Shown here piece after piece: positions 7,521 through 16,508 of a stretch of 64,000 bases of DNA; the stretch's first letter is position 1; each line of letters opens with the position of its first letter. A model generated the notes under the pieces. That model worked only from the letters and a program-made list of their open reading frames with translations, was not told where the DNA came from and ran no database searches. Both the position numbers and the translations under genes were made by a program. This DNA comes from an uncultured Clostridia bacterium (GTDB taxonomy: Bacteria; Bacillota; Clostridia; Christensenellales; CAG-917). The stretch covers positions 83,776 through 147,775 of the forward strand of contig CANPWB010000001.1 in assembly GCA_947581925.1 (NCBI GenBank), in the 5' to 3' direction.

Positions 7521-10500
7521 ATGAAACAAAAAGGCAAAATCTTACTGACCCTGCTTGCAGTGGCGCTGCTTGTCTGCATTGCGACAGTCACGCTTGCCGC
7601 GTGTAACAAGAAAGCTGCTGAATTCGAATTCGAATTGCTGGACGACGGTACATATAGTTTGGTTCGTTACAACGGCAACAGTCCCAATGTCATTATTCCC
7701 GATGAATATGAAGGCAAAGCCGTGACAAGCATAGGCCGTCAAGCATTTTACAACCACGAAGAAGTGAGTGAGATAACTATTCCCGACAGTGTGGAAAGCA
7801 TAGGCTCATCTGCATTCAGTTCTTGCACAGACATAAAAACTGCCACTATGCCGGCCTTGGCAATAAGCTATATTCCACAGAATAGCCTTGCCACAGTTAC
7901 TATCACAAAAGGTGATATAGGCAATCATGCATTTAGTTTTTGCACAGGCTTGAAGACGGTGACGATAGGCGACGGCGTGCAAAGCATAGGCCAACAGGCA
8001 TTTGATCGTTGCACGGGCTTGCAGACGTTGACAATAGGCGAAGGTGTGCAAAGCATAGGCAGTTCTGCATTCTCTGATTGCACAGGCTTGACTGAAATAA
8101 CAATTCCCGACAGTGTGACAAGCATAGGCAATAATGCATTTTCGGGTTGCGCAGGCTTGCAGACGGTGAAGATAGGCGAAGGTGTGCAAAGCATAGGCGA
8201 GCGTGCATTCGAAGGTTGCACAGGCATGACAAAAGTAAATGTGACTTCACTCAAATCTTGGTGCGAGATAGAGTTTGGGGATGTATCTTCAAATCCTTTG
8301 TATGCGGCACATGACAGTCAAGAAGGCAAAGCAAAACTATATCTGAATGATGTGGAGATAAAAGGAGATGTGGAAATACCTATAGGCACAGTCAAAATAG
8401 GTGATCAGGCATTTCGTTGGCTTACCGACATAACCTCTGTCACAATTCCCGACAGCGTGGAAAGCATAGGAGTTACTGCATTCAATGGTTGCACAGGCTT
8501 GAGCGAGATAACCATCTCCGACAGCGTACAAAGCATAGGCCGGTCTGCATTCTCTTATTGCACAGGCTTGCAGACGGTGACAATAGGCGACGGCGTGGAA
8601 AGCATAGGCAAGGATGCATTCGATGGTTGCACCGGCATAAAAACTGCCACTATGCCGGCTTTGGCAATAAGTTTTATCCCAAAAGATAGCCTTACCACTG
8701 CTACTATTACAAAAGGTGATATAGGCTATCGTGCATTCGGTTGGTGCTACGCGCTTACATCCGTGACGATAGGCGAAGGCGTGACAAGCATAGGGGATGA
8801 GGCATTCAATTATTGCACAGGCTTGCAGACGGTCAATTGGAATGCGACAAATTGTACAAAAGCGGGAAGTCAGAGAAATTACATTTTCGATGATTGCACC
8901 CGACTTGCAACAGTGAACTTCGGCGAAAACGTACAAACTATTCCCGAGTATGCATTCTCGGGTTGCACAGGCATAACAAAAGTAAATGTGACTTCACTCA
9001 AATCTTGGTGCGAGATAGAGTTTGGGGATGTATCTTCAAATCCTTTGTATATGGCAGCAGGCACGGCAAAACTATATCTGAATGATGAATTGGTAACCGA
9101 AATAAAAGATTTAGACGGAGTTATTGAAATACCTAACTATGTCTTCTATAGACTGACAGAAATAACCTCAGTAACGATCCCCGACAGCGTGACAAGCATA
9201 GGCAGTAGTGCATTTTACGGTTGCGACTCGATAAAAGAGCTGACGGTGCCCAAAAACGTAACATCTGTGGGTGAACTTGCGTTTGGTGGGATGGACAACT
9301 TGATGAGTATTACTTGGGACGCCGCAAATTGTGAGATCACGACGACAACCTCCTACAGCACAGAATACGGCGTGTTTTATGGTAGTGCGGCAAACATTGC
9401 AAGCGTCAATCGTATGAACGGCGTATGGGTGACTATTGGAGCCAATTGCGAAAACATCGATGATTATACTTTTGCGGGACTCGATATCGACACGATCTTC
9501 ATCGATTCCGGCTCCTCATTGAAGAGCATCGGGGAGTATGCTTTTGCAAATTGCCACACTTTAAGAAAAGTTCCAAAACTTACGAACGATGTGACAGTCG
9601 CTGACACCGCGCTTTATGGTTCAACTACCGTAATGAACAAATTGCAAGGATTGGATCCTAGCAAACTGCATACTGTAGGTGAAGGGCTGGTGTTTTACGA
9701 GGAGAGCAAAAACAATTTCACGCTTGTGGACTACAACATCAACGGAATATTCAATGTGCTCGATCTCCCCAAGCAAATAACCATAAGCAGAGTAAAATAT
9801 GACCATTACAAAATAGGCAAATATGCGTTTGCGTACAGGAAAGACCCAATTGTGACGATCCCCTCGTCTGTTACGGACATTGACTCTACGGCATTTTATG
9901 GTTTCAGCGGGACAAAAATCACTTTGGATGACAACATGCGCGTGGAAGAGCAAGACAACATAGTCTACAAATTTGTCGATGACGTACCGTCCATTTTGTA
10001 TGTATCAAAAGATATAAGCGGAGACGTCAAAATTTTGAACGGCGTGACCGAAATACCCGAAGACGCATTTTCGTCTTGCAAAGACATGAAATCCATAACC
10101 ATTCCCGACAGCGTGACAAGCATAGGTCAGCAGGCATTCGACGAATGCACAGGCTTGAAGTCATTTGAGGTTGCAGAAGGAAACTCGGTATATCAAAGCA
10201 AAGACGGCGTATTATACAAAAAAGAGGACAAATCTATTTATCTTGTGCCAAAAGCAATAGAGGGCGCAGTAACAATTCTTGACGGTTGCACAAGCATAGG
10301 CAATGGGGCATTTAGCGGTTGCAGAGGTTTGACCGAGATTACTATTCCCGACAGCGTGACAAGCATAGGGGAATATGCATTCTCTGGTTGCACAGGTCTG
10401 ACGTCTGTTGTGATACCGAACAGCGTTGAAAGCATAGGCGGGGGGGCATTTGAAGATTGTACAGGCTTGACATCTATCACGATTCCAAACAGCGTGACAA

Positions 10501-10817
10501 GCATAGGCGGGTTTGCATTCAAAAATTGTACAGGCTTGACATCTATCACGATTCCAAACAGCGTGACAAACATAGGAATGGAGGCATTCAAGGATTGCAC
10601 GGGTTTGCAGACAGTGTATTACAAAGGAACGAGCGAGCAATGGAACGACATGTCAATAAATGATTACGACAACGGCAACGACTCTCTTATAAATGCCAAA
10701 CGCTACTATTTCAGCGCGGATGATCCGTATGAGAAGGGAACGGCGCAGGAAGGTGAAGAATATTGGCATTGGAATGAAGATAAAACTCAACCTGTATTGT
10801 GGGTAAAAGAAAATTAA
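7521..10817 (+). CDS. BspA-like leucine-rich-repeat surface lipoprotein
   Basis: 1098-residue predicted surface lipoprotein. The signal peptide (about residues 1-27) ends in the lipobox LAAC with Cys28 as lipidation site. The rest is mainly LRR_5 (BspA/TpLRR) repeats of about 23 residues, pattern L-x-x-[IV]-T-I-P-[DN]-S-V-x-S-I-G-x-x-A-F-x-x-C-T-G, roughly twenty copies in two blocks split by a less regular middle (about residues 600-830). The C-terminus has the usual end cap (YYKGTSEQWNDM) and a short charged tail ending WVKEN with no sortase signal. BspA-like proteins in other bacteria bind host matrix or other cells; here binding is inference. Ribosome-binding site AAAGGAGAG precedes the ATG. 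Internal DNA duplications show recent repeat expansion. No operon partner is obvious. Confidence 0.9.
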   Translation: MKQKGKILLTLLAVALLVCIATVTLAACNKKAAEFEFELLDDGTYSLVRYNGNSPNVIIPDEYEGKAVTSIGRQAFYNHEEVSEITIPDSVESIGSSAFSSCTDIKTATMPALAISYIPQNSLATVTITKGDIGNHAFSFCTGLKTVTIGDGVQSIGQQAFDRCTGLQTLTIGEGVQSIGSSAFSDCTGLTEITIPDSVTSIGNNAFSGCAGLQTVKIGEGVQSIGERAFEGCTGMTKVNVTSLKSWCEIEFGDVSSNPLYAAHDSQEGKAKLYLNDVEIKGDVEIPIGTVKIGDQAFRWLTDITSVTIPDSVESIGVTAFNGCTGLSEITISDSVQSIGRSAFSYCTGLQTVTIGDGVESIGKDAFDGCTGIKTATMPALAISFIPKDSLTTATITKGDIGYRAFGWCYALTSVTIGEGVTSIGDEAFNYCTGLQTVNWNATNCTKAGSQRNYIFDDCTRLATVNFGENVQTIPEYAFSGCTGITKVNVTSLKSWCEIEFGDVSSNPLYMAAGTAKLYLNDELVTEIKDLDGVIEIPNYVFYRLTEITSVTIPDSVTSIGSSAFYGCDSIKELTVPKNVTSVGELAFGGMDNLMSITWDAANCEITTTTSYSTEYGVFYGSAANIASVNRMNGVWVTIGANCENIDDYTFAGLDIDTIFIDSGSSLKSIGEYAFANCHTLRKVPKLTNDVTVADTALYGSTTVMNKLQGLDPSKLHTVGEGLVFYEESKNNFTLVDYNINGIFNVLDLPKQITISRVKYDHYKIGKYAFAYRKDPIVTIPSSVTDIDSTAFYGFSGTKITLDDNMRVEEQDNIVYKFVDDVPSILYVSKDISGDVKILNGVTEIPEDAFSSCKDMKSITIPDSVTSIGQQAFDECTGLKSFEVAEGNSVYQSKDGVLYKKEDKSIYLVPKAIEGAVTILDGCTSIGNGAFSGCRGLTEITIPDSVTSIGEYAFSGCTGLTSVVIPNSVESIGGGAFEDCTGLTSITIPNSVTSIGGFAFKNCTGLTSITIPNSVTNIGMEAFKDCTGLQTVYYKGTSEQWNDMSINDYDNGNDSLINAKRYYFSADDPYEKGTAQEGEEYWHWNEDKTQPVLWVKEN
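8230..8303 (+). repeat. 74-bp exact direct repeat inside the LRR gene (partner 8977-9050)
   Basis: The stretch encoding TKVNVTSLKSWCEIEFGDV and following residues is identical in DNA at 8230-8303 and 8977-9050. A neighbouring pair (MPALAIS...ITKGDIG) at about 7850-7920 and 8654-8724 is near-identical. The spacing suggests one duplicated block of about 750-800 bp, with recent gene conversion or duplication. Confidence 0.9.
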
Positions 10818-10824
10818 AGTTCAA

Positions 10825-10858
10825 TCAATGGGGCAGGATATGCTCCTGCCCCCATTGA
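10825..10858 (+). terminator. Long hairpin after the LRR gene
   Basis: TCAATGGGGCAGGA pairs with TCCTGCCCCCATTGA (one extra C) around a 5-base loop. There is no strong T run after it, so it may be a weak terminator or an mRNA 3'-end stabiliser. It marks the boundary with the AT-rich genes that follow. Confidence 0.55.
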
Positions 10859-10893
10859 TAATCGACAAAATGAAAATATAAAGGAGAATTATT

Positions 10894-11382
10894 ATGAAAT
10901 ATTTAAATTTGCAATTTCGAATAGATAATATGCCCGACTGTAAATCGAATTGTTTTGACGCTTTATTTTACATAGGTTTAAAAGAAGTCGGCAGCGATGT
11001 CAATAAATATAGTCGTTATCAGATAATAAAAGTAGGAGTTGACAAAGTAAGAAAAGCATTGAGATCTAAAAAATATTCAAACAGTATGATATGGGCAGTC
11101 GCGAGAGCATACAAACATTTTTGGTGCGAAAATTTGTATACATTTCATATACCGGATCTTACATATGACAAAATAGTGGACAAAATATACTCATTGCTTG
11201 ATAAAGCCAAAGTAACTGAGCTGTATAATAATGTGCAAGTATTAGATTTTTGTGATCAAAGTCAAATTGGAAAAAAGTTTTTAACAGTCGCACCGGTTCC
11301 GAGCGGAGTAATTGTGAGTGCAACAACAAATTATGAGGATATAAATAAAAGATTAGATGCATTACGAGTAAAAATTAAATAA
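10894..11382 (+). CDS. AT-rich accessory protein, function unknown
   Basis: 162-residue soluble protein that I do not recognise. It is basic in its first two thirds (KVRKALRSKKYSNSMIWAVARAYKHFW) and has no signal peptide or membrane helix. Start supported by AAAGGAGAATTATTATG. Codon choice is strongly AT-biased (AAA, ATA, TTA, TAT), unlike the GC-richer housekeeping genes, so acquisition by transfer is likely. It is followed after 13 bp by the next gene, which has the same base composition and its own ribosome-binding site, and the two share one downstream terminator, so they form a two-gene unit. A defence or mobile-element role is possible but unsupported by motifs. Confidence 0.7.
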   Translation: MKYLNLQFRIDNMPDCKSNCFDALFYIGLKEVGSDVNKYSRYQIIKVGVDKVRKALRSKKYSNSMIWAVARAYKHFWCENLYTFHIPDLTYDKIVDKIYSLLDKAKVTELYNNVQVLDFCDQSQIGKKFLTVAPVPSGVIVSATTNYEDINKRLDALRVKIK

Positions 11383-11395
11383 GGAGAAAAATATT

Positions 11396-12079
11396 ATGGC
11401 GAATTTTCCAAGCAAATGGGGCGAGTTTGTAGAAGGTAAAGAAATCAGGCGAATAAACAAGAGCCTTAACACAAACAATGCAATAAGTTGGCAACTTTTT
11501 TGCAATATTGTCACAATTATATTGACTACGATATTGAATCTTTACTTAAATAGCTTAAAGGCAAACCAAGTTAAGTGGCTTATGTTTGGGATTATATTAT
11601 TTTTCTTGTTATTAAGCGCTTTGCCTATTATTATTTACAAATTCAAACGAATTTTCAGAGTAAATATTTTTATGAAAGGAAAAGATGCCGTGAAACTCTT
11701 TGATGAGGATATTGTTTATAATACAATGATGGCATATGAGTTTTATGAACAAATCGTAGCATTACAACAAAATAACACAAATCAAAACTCGACCCCGCAG
11801 GGAAATATGACAGCTCTTAATGGCAACATCAATGATTTTTATAAAATAGAAGTTTCATATTATGTTAATAAGGCAATCGATGAATTGATAAGTTTTAATT
11901 CTAATTTGAGGGAGATAGTGTACAACCCAATACAAGGCGGAAAAAATAGCAAAATGATAAGCAAAGATAGAGTACTCAACATAACAGATATCTTAAATAA
12001 CTTAATAAACTTAACCAATATACAAGTAAATAATTCAGGGCTTTTTGCATCATTTATTTCTGCAGTGAAAAATTTATAA
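11396..12079 (+). CDS. AT-rich two-helix membrane protein, function unknown
   Basis: 227-residue protein with two hydrophobic helices near residues 29-50 and 60-82 (WQLFCNIVTIILTTILNLYL; WLMFGIILFFLLLSALPIII), then about 140 residues of cytoplasmic, Asn-rich helical sequence. A soluble N-terminus, a close pair of helices and a helical tail recall the SLATT-type two-helix membrane effectors found in defence loci, but I see no diagnostic motif, so this is only a suggestion. It is preceded by AAGGAGAAA, shares AT-rich composition with the 162-residue gene before it, and is followed by a strong terminator. Confidence 0.7.
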   Translation: MANFPSKWGEFVEGKEIRRINKSLNTNNAISWQLFCNIVTIILTTILNLYLNSLKANQVKWLMFGIILFFLLLSALPIIIYKFKRIFRVNIFMKGKDAVKLFDEDIVYNTMMAYEFYEQIVALQQNNTNQNSTPQGNMTALNGNINDFYKIEVSYYVNKAIDELISFNSNLREIVYNPIQGGKNSKMISKDRVLNITDILNNLINLTNIQVNNSGLFASFISAVKNL

Positions 12080-12108
12080 AAGAGAGAGCCTTGCAGGCTC
12101 TCTCTTTT
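12078..12108 (+). terminator. Strong terminator of the AT-rich gene pair
   Basis: AAAAGAGAGAGCC pairs perfectly with GGCTCTCTCTTTT around TTGCA: a 13-bp stem with flanking A and T runs that could work on both strands. Confidence 0.9.
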
Positions 12109-12559
12109 ATATGGCTCGTTTTATGTGGCATTTATCTAGTTCAATATTGTTTGAAAGGATAAGAAATAAAACTAATTTTTTGTATTCGGGTCAGATTTAT
12201 AGCAAATATAATTTTCGCGCGACTCGCTTGCGCTCATTTTTTACGGCGTCGCTATATTGGCGGCGCTTTGTGGTTTTTGTGGATATGGGTGCGCATAATA
12301 CAAGTACAGATATATGATATGCAGATATAGGCGACGCGAGAAATCATGCCGAAAAAAATGTTCCGGAAAGGGCACTATGATTTGGATTTCGTTTCGGGCA
12401 GTCATTTTATTGCAACATTAGCAAAAAAAACGTAAGAGGCATGGCTATCGGCACAGGCGCTCACCGGCAGATAAGGAAAGGCAAACATGTTGGGAGTTTA
12501 AAACTCTCGACTTGTTTATCAACTCGACCAAGGGGAGCTTGCGTTTTGTAAAATGCATA
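12109..12559. other. Intergenic stretch without a supported gene
   Basis: About 450 bp. One open frame of 68 codons at 12111-12317 starts inside the terminator tail, has no ribosome-binding site and looks random. The base composition shifts from AT-rich to mixed near 12215, consistent with the edge of an inserted segment. A small palindrome GGGAGTTTAAAACTCTC is at 12501-12517. No RNA gene recognised. Confidence 0.6.
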
Positions 12560-12588
12560 TTGACATTTGCTCTGCAATAAAATAAAAT
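12560..12588 (+). promoter_or_regulatory. Consensus promoter (TTGACA-17-TAAAAT)
   Basis: TTGACA at 12560-12565 and TAAAAT at 12583-12588 with a 17-base spacer, about 32 bp before the next start codon. Near-ideal sigma-A promoter for the small downstream gene. Confidence 0.85.
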
Positions 12589-12620
12589 GATTTCAAAGGA
12601 TACAAACAAAGGAGACGAAT

Positions 12621-12899
12621 ATGGGTTGGTTTGACGATTACATCATAAGATTTGTATTTACAGATCTCGCTCGTCGCCGTTATAATGCGACGTATTGCTA
12701 TGTAGCAAACGGAGATCCCGACGACTACGACTTGTTCAATTCATTCAAATGGACCAAAGACATTGGGGAAGCCATGACTTTCTATTCTAAGGACGACGCA
12801 AAGTATTTTGTGAAGCAGTTGGTGAGAGCCTATCGCGCGAACGGTATGGACATTTATGACATCGTCGATTCGGTAGACTATATCCCCGTCAAGGAATAA
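12621..12899 (+). CDS. Small acidic protein of unknown function
   Basis: 92-residue soluble protein (starts MGWFDDYIIRFVF), rich in Asp, Tyr and Phe, without signal peptide or membrane helix. It is a real gene by context: a consensus promoter 32 bp upstream, AAAGGAGACGAAT before the ATG, and normal codon use. The sequence TFYSKDDAKYFVKQLVRAY suggests an alpha/beta mini-domain, but I cannot place it in a family. It stands alone; the repeat-rich region begins just after it. Confidence 0.75.
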   Translation: MGWFDDYIIRFVFTDLARRRYNATYCYVANGDPDDYDLFNSFKWTKDIGEAMTFYSKDDAKYFVKQLVRAYRANGMDIYDIVDSVDYIPVKE

Positions 12900-13146
12900 C
12901 AAGCTTTTTTCAGGTGACTTTCAACAAAGCAAAAGCACACACGCACAAGATGTCGCAACGGCGCCTATTTTTGCGTATTGAAGAGCAGGTGCTCGGACAG
13001 AGGTATATAGAACTCCTGCACGAAAAGCGTTAATGTCTCTGACATTGGAGTGAAAGACCCAACCTCTCCCTTCGTTACGTGCAGCGATGAGTTGGGTATT
13101 AGTATAGACGTAACGATCCGCCACACTGCACTCAGGACTCCCCAGC

Positions 13147-13182
13147 TATACCCCACAAAAAATACTTTTTGCGGGGACCCCA
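13147..13182 (-). repeat. CCCC-GGGG palindromic repeat unit (degenerate)
   Basis: TACCCCACAAAAAATAC...GCGGGGACCCCA is a diverged, reverse-oriented copy of the 45-bp unit found in tandem at 20876-21006 and 34056-34140. Confidence 0.7.
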
Positions 13183-13445
13183 AGTCGCCCAGACAAACTT
13201 TACGTTAGAGCGCAAACACAACCCCATGCGTTACGCCGCGGCAGGGCGGGAAGGGGCTACGCTCGCGCTTGCATTTGCTCAGAGCCCGCGACCCTTGCGG
13301 AGCAAGGTCTATAAGGGCTCACCGCAAGCTGCTGCGCCACTCCGCGCGCAAAAAACTTAACGCTTCACATACTTCGTATGCAAGAAGTAGCAAGAGGACG
13401 CTCCAAGATACTCGTATAGTTCGCTATTTTTTGCGCTTGGTATAC

Positions 13446-13472
13446 GCGGGCTTGCGCCCGCTTTTTCTTTTT
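13446..13472 (+). terminator. Orphan rho-independent terminator
   Basis: GCGGGC/GCCCGC stem, TTGC loop, then TTTTTCTTTTT. No protein gene precedes it on the plus strand for over 500 bp. Confidence 0.75.
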
Positions 13473-13495
13473 ACTAGCGTTTGAGTGAGAGATTG

Positions 13496-13790
13496 CGGGG
13501 TCCCCAAAATAATTACGAAGTGATTTTTTGGGGTGCAGACACGCCCTCACTGCGTACTTAGCGTGAAATCGCTTGCTCCGCGAAGTCGCTCGGACAGGGT
13601 GTCCGTCCGTGTATAAGGACGCTCGGACAAAGTGCACGTAAAATCAAAGCTCTCACGCAGGAGTTTTGGCACTTACAGACAAATCAAAACGCGCGAACTA
13701 GTGACAAAAGTCACGACGTTCGCGCGTTTTTAGCTTGGGACCAAAAGGGCAAATCGCCCTTTGCCGAGGCGTGGGGCAGCGCCCCACACG
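13496..13790 (-). repeat. Composite palindromic repeat, copy A (3' of the ATPase gene)
   Basis: Read on the minus strand it begins just after the ATPase stop: a GTGGGGCGCTGCCCCAC hairpin, an AAGGGC-ATTT-GCCCTT hairpin, then AGCTAAAAACGCGCGAAC. Next comes a cruciform (13686-13731) whose stems are AAAACGCGCGAA/TTCGCGCGTTTT and GTGAC/GTCAC, followed by CTGCGTGAGAGCTTTGAT, two TGTCCGAGCG motifs, CGCGGAGCAAGCG and a CCCC-GGGG unit at 13496-13534. The same order of modules appears at 17172-17460, 20679-21164 and 33719-34140. The cruciform with flanking A and T runs can act as a bidirectional terminator. Confidence 0.8.
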
Positions 13791-13794
13791 ATAA

Positions 13795-16371
13795 TTATGA
13801 GTGGAGTTTGTGGGGTTTTTCCTTGCGGAGGCGGATGTCGAGTCTTTCAAAGAGCTCCTCGGTCCTATCGCCGAACCGTTTTTTGATGAGTACGCAGCCG
13901 AATATCATCGCAAGATAGACGGGCAGCAGTACGGCGCAGATGGCGAGGATGGCTTTGCCCATATCCCACGTGAGGTCGGTGGTGAGGTTGAAGAAGTTGA
14001 TGAAGAAGTCGCCGGGCAGGGGCACGACGTACACGCCTACGAAGATGACTATCATCAGTACATATGTCGCGAAGTGCAGCCAGGTGAAGGGCAGGCTCAC
14101 TTTTGCGAGGAGCATAAAGCCGACAAATGTGATGCATATCATAAACATAGTCGTCTCCTGTTTGGCGTCGAGCGCCGTGAGGAAACGGTTGTTGCAGATT
14201 ATAACCGCTATCGCCGCGAGCAGGACGGTAAGTCCCGCGGGGACGGCGTTTAAAAGTACTTTCGGCAGGAAGTGTCCCTCTACCCTGTCCGTATTGGGCT
14301 CGAGCGCGAGCACTATGGAGGGCATGCCTATGGTGACTCCGCCGATGAGCGTGAGGTTGGACGGCGCAAATGGCAGCTCGTTGGGCACGCACAGGAAGAG
14401 CAGGGCGAGCAGGGTGTTGTAGATGGTTTTCATTATGTACAGCGCCGCGCTGCGTTCGAGGTTGTTTATGGAGCGTCTGCCTTCGGCAACGACCTTGGGC
14501 ATAGAGGCGAAATTGCTGTCGAGAAGTACGAGCGAGCTGACGTTTTTCGCCGCGTCCGAGCCCGACGCCATAGCGATAGAGCAGTCCGCCGCTTTGAGCG
14601 CCAGTACGTCGTTGACGCCGTCTCCCGTCATGGCTACGGTATGTCCCGCCGCTTTGAGCGCGTTTACAAGCAGCAACTTCTGATCGGGGAGCACGCGCCC
14701 GAATATGGTGTATTTTGTCGCCGCCTCTATGACTTCCTCGTCCGTTTTGAGAGTGGACATATCCACAATATTGTCGCAGTCCTCAAGCCCCGCGCGCATT
14801 GCCACGGCGCGCACCGTCGCGGGATTGTCGCCCGAGATTATTTTAACGTCCACTCCCTCTTCCTTGAAGAAACGCAGCGTGTCGGGAGCTTCCTTTCTTA
14901 TTGTGTCGGTGATGAGGATGAAACTTATCGGTTCAAGCGAGGCGGGAAGGGCGTTACCTTCAAAATCCGCACTTGATGACGCCAAAAGCATAACTCTAAA
15001 CCCTTTTTGCGCCATTTCAGTGGTCTGCGCTTTGATGTCATCGGAAATGTTTTTAAGCACAAATTCGGGCGCGCCGAGCACATAGCTTACGCCGTCTATG
15101 CGCGCGCCGCTCCACTTGCGCTGAGAGGAGAAGGGCACTTTGAATGTCGCCTCGCCGCTTGCCTCGAGCTCGCTCACATACGCCCTGAGCGCGTTTGCGG
15201 TAGCGTTGTCGTCGTCGAGCGCGCTCATAAGGTTTTTGATCGTCTGCTTTATCTCGTCCTCCGTCCTGTCGCCGATGGGACGAATCTCGTTGACGTCCAT
15301 GGTGCCCTCGGTGATAGTGCCCGTCTTGTCGAGGCAAAGCACGTCCACGCGCGCGAGAGTCTCCACGCAATAGAGATCCTGCGCAAGCGTTTTGCGCTTT
15401 GAGAGACGAATTACGCTCACGCAAAATACAGTTGAGGCAAGCGCGACAAGTCCGCTCGGTATCATGCCTACGACGGTGCCTACCGTGGTGACGACATAGC
15501 TCTGCGGGGAGAGCCCTTCGGGATTTTGCAGGAAGTACTTGACGAGGAATAGGGCAAGTCCCAAGGGGACGATTATTATCGCCATGATCTTTACTATGAA
15601 CATGAGCGAACGCCATATCTCCGAGTTGGGCTTTTTGAAATATTTCGCGCCCGCGCTTATCTTTGTGGCGAAGTTGTCGGCGCCTATGTGTTCCACCTGC
15701 GCCCTCGCTTTGCCCGATACTACGAAACTGCCCGACATTATCCTGTCCCCGGGCTGTTTGAGTATGGCGTCCGGCTCGCCCGTGATGAGGCTTTCGTTGA
15801 CCTCTATGGCGCCGTCGCGCACAACCGCGTCCGCGCATATCTGGCTGCCGGGGGAGAGCTGCATCATGTCGTCAAGTACAATGTCCTTTATCATGATGTC
15901 ATCTTCCTTGCCGTCGCGTATGACCGTAGCTTTGGGCGCGGAAATGAGGGAGAGCTTGTCTATCGTGCGCTTTGCGCGCATTTCTTGAAATATGCCTATC
16001 GCCGTGTTGAAAAAAATGAGTATCATAAAGCCGAATTGTCCGAGGGCGTTTATTATGTTGCCCTTCCAATCCACGCAGAAACAAAGAAGCACGGCAAGCG
16101 TTATAAATACAAAATTGAAAAACGTGAAGATGTTTTCACGCAATATTTGAGAGACGCTCTTAGTCTTGACGTCCAGATCGCCGTTGATCTTCCCCTCGGC
16201 GACGCGAGAGGAGACCTCTTCGGATGAGAGACCATTTTCTATGTCCGTAACATAGGACGGGAGCGCGTCGTTTTCGGACCACTGCTCCGCCTCCGCGGAG
16301 AGGGACGCTATTTCGTCGGGGATGACCTCGCGGATATCTCCACGCATCTGAGGATCATTTTCTTTGTCCAT
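13795..16371 (-). CDS. P-type cation ATPase, CtpE-like (probable Ca2+ transport)
   Basis: 858-residue membrane pump. Visible: actuator motif TGEP (in ESLITGEPDAIL), phosphorylation site DKTGT with Asp348, nucleotide-binding domain, the hinge GDGVNDVLALKAADCSIAM, and about ten membrane helices. The helix-4 motif is MIPSGLVAL in place of the PEGLP of typical Ca2+ pumps; together with KTLAQDLYCVETLARVDVLCLDKTGT this matches the CtpE-type branch, whose mycobacterial member moves calcium. No N-terminal metal-binding domain. The N-terminal 60 residues are acidic. Start supported by GAGGAAAATATATG. Monocistronic; its 3' end abuts composite repeat copy A, which probably ends transcription. Ion specificity is inferred. 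Confidence 0.88.
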   Translation of the reverse strand: MDKENDPQMRGDIREVIPDEIASLSAEAEQWSENDALPSYVTDIENGLSSEEVSSRVAEGKINGDLDVKTKSVSQILRENIFTFFNFVFITLAVLLCFCVDWKGNIINALGQFGFMILIFFNTAIGIFQEMRAKRTIDKLSLISAPKATVIRDGKEDDIMIKDIVLDDMMQLSPGSQICADAVVRDGAIEVNESLITGEPDAILKQPGDRIMSGSFVVSGKARAQVEHIGADNFATKISAGAKYFKKPNSEIWRSLMFIVKIMAIIIVPLGLALFLVKYFLQNPEGLSPQSYVVTTVGTVVGMIPSGLVALASTVFCVSVIRLSKRKTLAQDLYCVETLARVDVLCLDKTGTITEGTMDVNEIRPIGDRTEDEIKQTIKNLMSALDDDNATANALRAYVSELEASGEATFKVPFSSQRKWSGARIDGVSYVLGAPEFVLKNISDDIKAQTTEMAQKGFRVMLLASSSADFEGNALPASLEPISFILITDTIRKEAPDTLRFFKEEGVDVKIISGDNPATVRAVAMRAGLEDCDNIVDMSTLKTDEEVIEAATKYTIFGRVLPDQKLLLVNALKAAGHTVAMTGDGVNDVLALKAADCSIAMASGSDAAKNVSSLVLLDSNFASMPKVVAEGRRSINNLERSAALYIMKTIYNTLLALLFLCVPNELPFAPSNLTLIGGVTIGMPSIVLALEPNTDRVEGHFLPKVLLNAVPAGLTVLLAAIAVIICNNRFLTALDAKQETTMFMICITFVGFMLLAKVSLPFTWLHFATYVLMIVIFVGVYVVPLPGDFFINFFNLTTDLTWDMGKAILAICAVLLPVYLAMIFGCVLIKKRFGDRTEELFERLDIRLRKEKPHKLHS

Positions 16372-16508
16372 ATATTTTCCTCATTAACAATAGTAAAATC
16401 CTTATAACACGATATTATAACGCTCTTAGATTTTAGCATATGCAAACAAAATTTGCAATGCTTTGCACAAATGTTCTATTTTGTGCGCAGGGCGAATAAA
16501 ATTGGCAT

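Larger units (their letters stand above)
12900..13490. other. Repeat-derived intergenic region with an orphan terminator
   Basis: About 590 bp with no credible protein gene; open frames here lack ribosome-binding sites and natural composition. It holds fragments of the dispersed repeat family (GCTCGGACAG at 12991; a GGGG-CCCC hairpin at 13147-13182), several short palindromes, and a good terminator at 13446-13472 that has no gene in front of it. A small RNA ending there is possible. None of the standard RNAs (RNase P, tmRNA, SRP) is recognised. Confidence 0.5.

Noticed and set aside
12111..12317. 68-codon open frame after the AT-rich genes
   Set aside because: It begins within the terminator tail, has no ribosome-binding site, and its composition changes half-way.
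13169..13484. Two overlapping Arg-rich open frames in the repeat region
   Set aside because: They consist of palindromic repeat DNA, lack start signals, and encode unlikely protein sequence.
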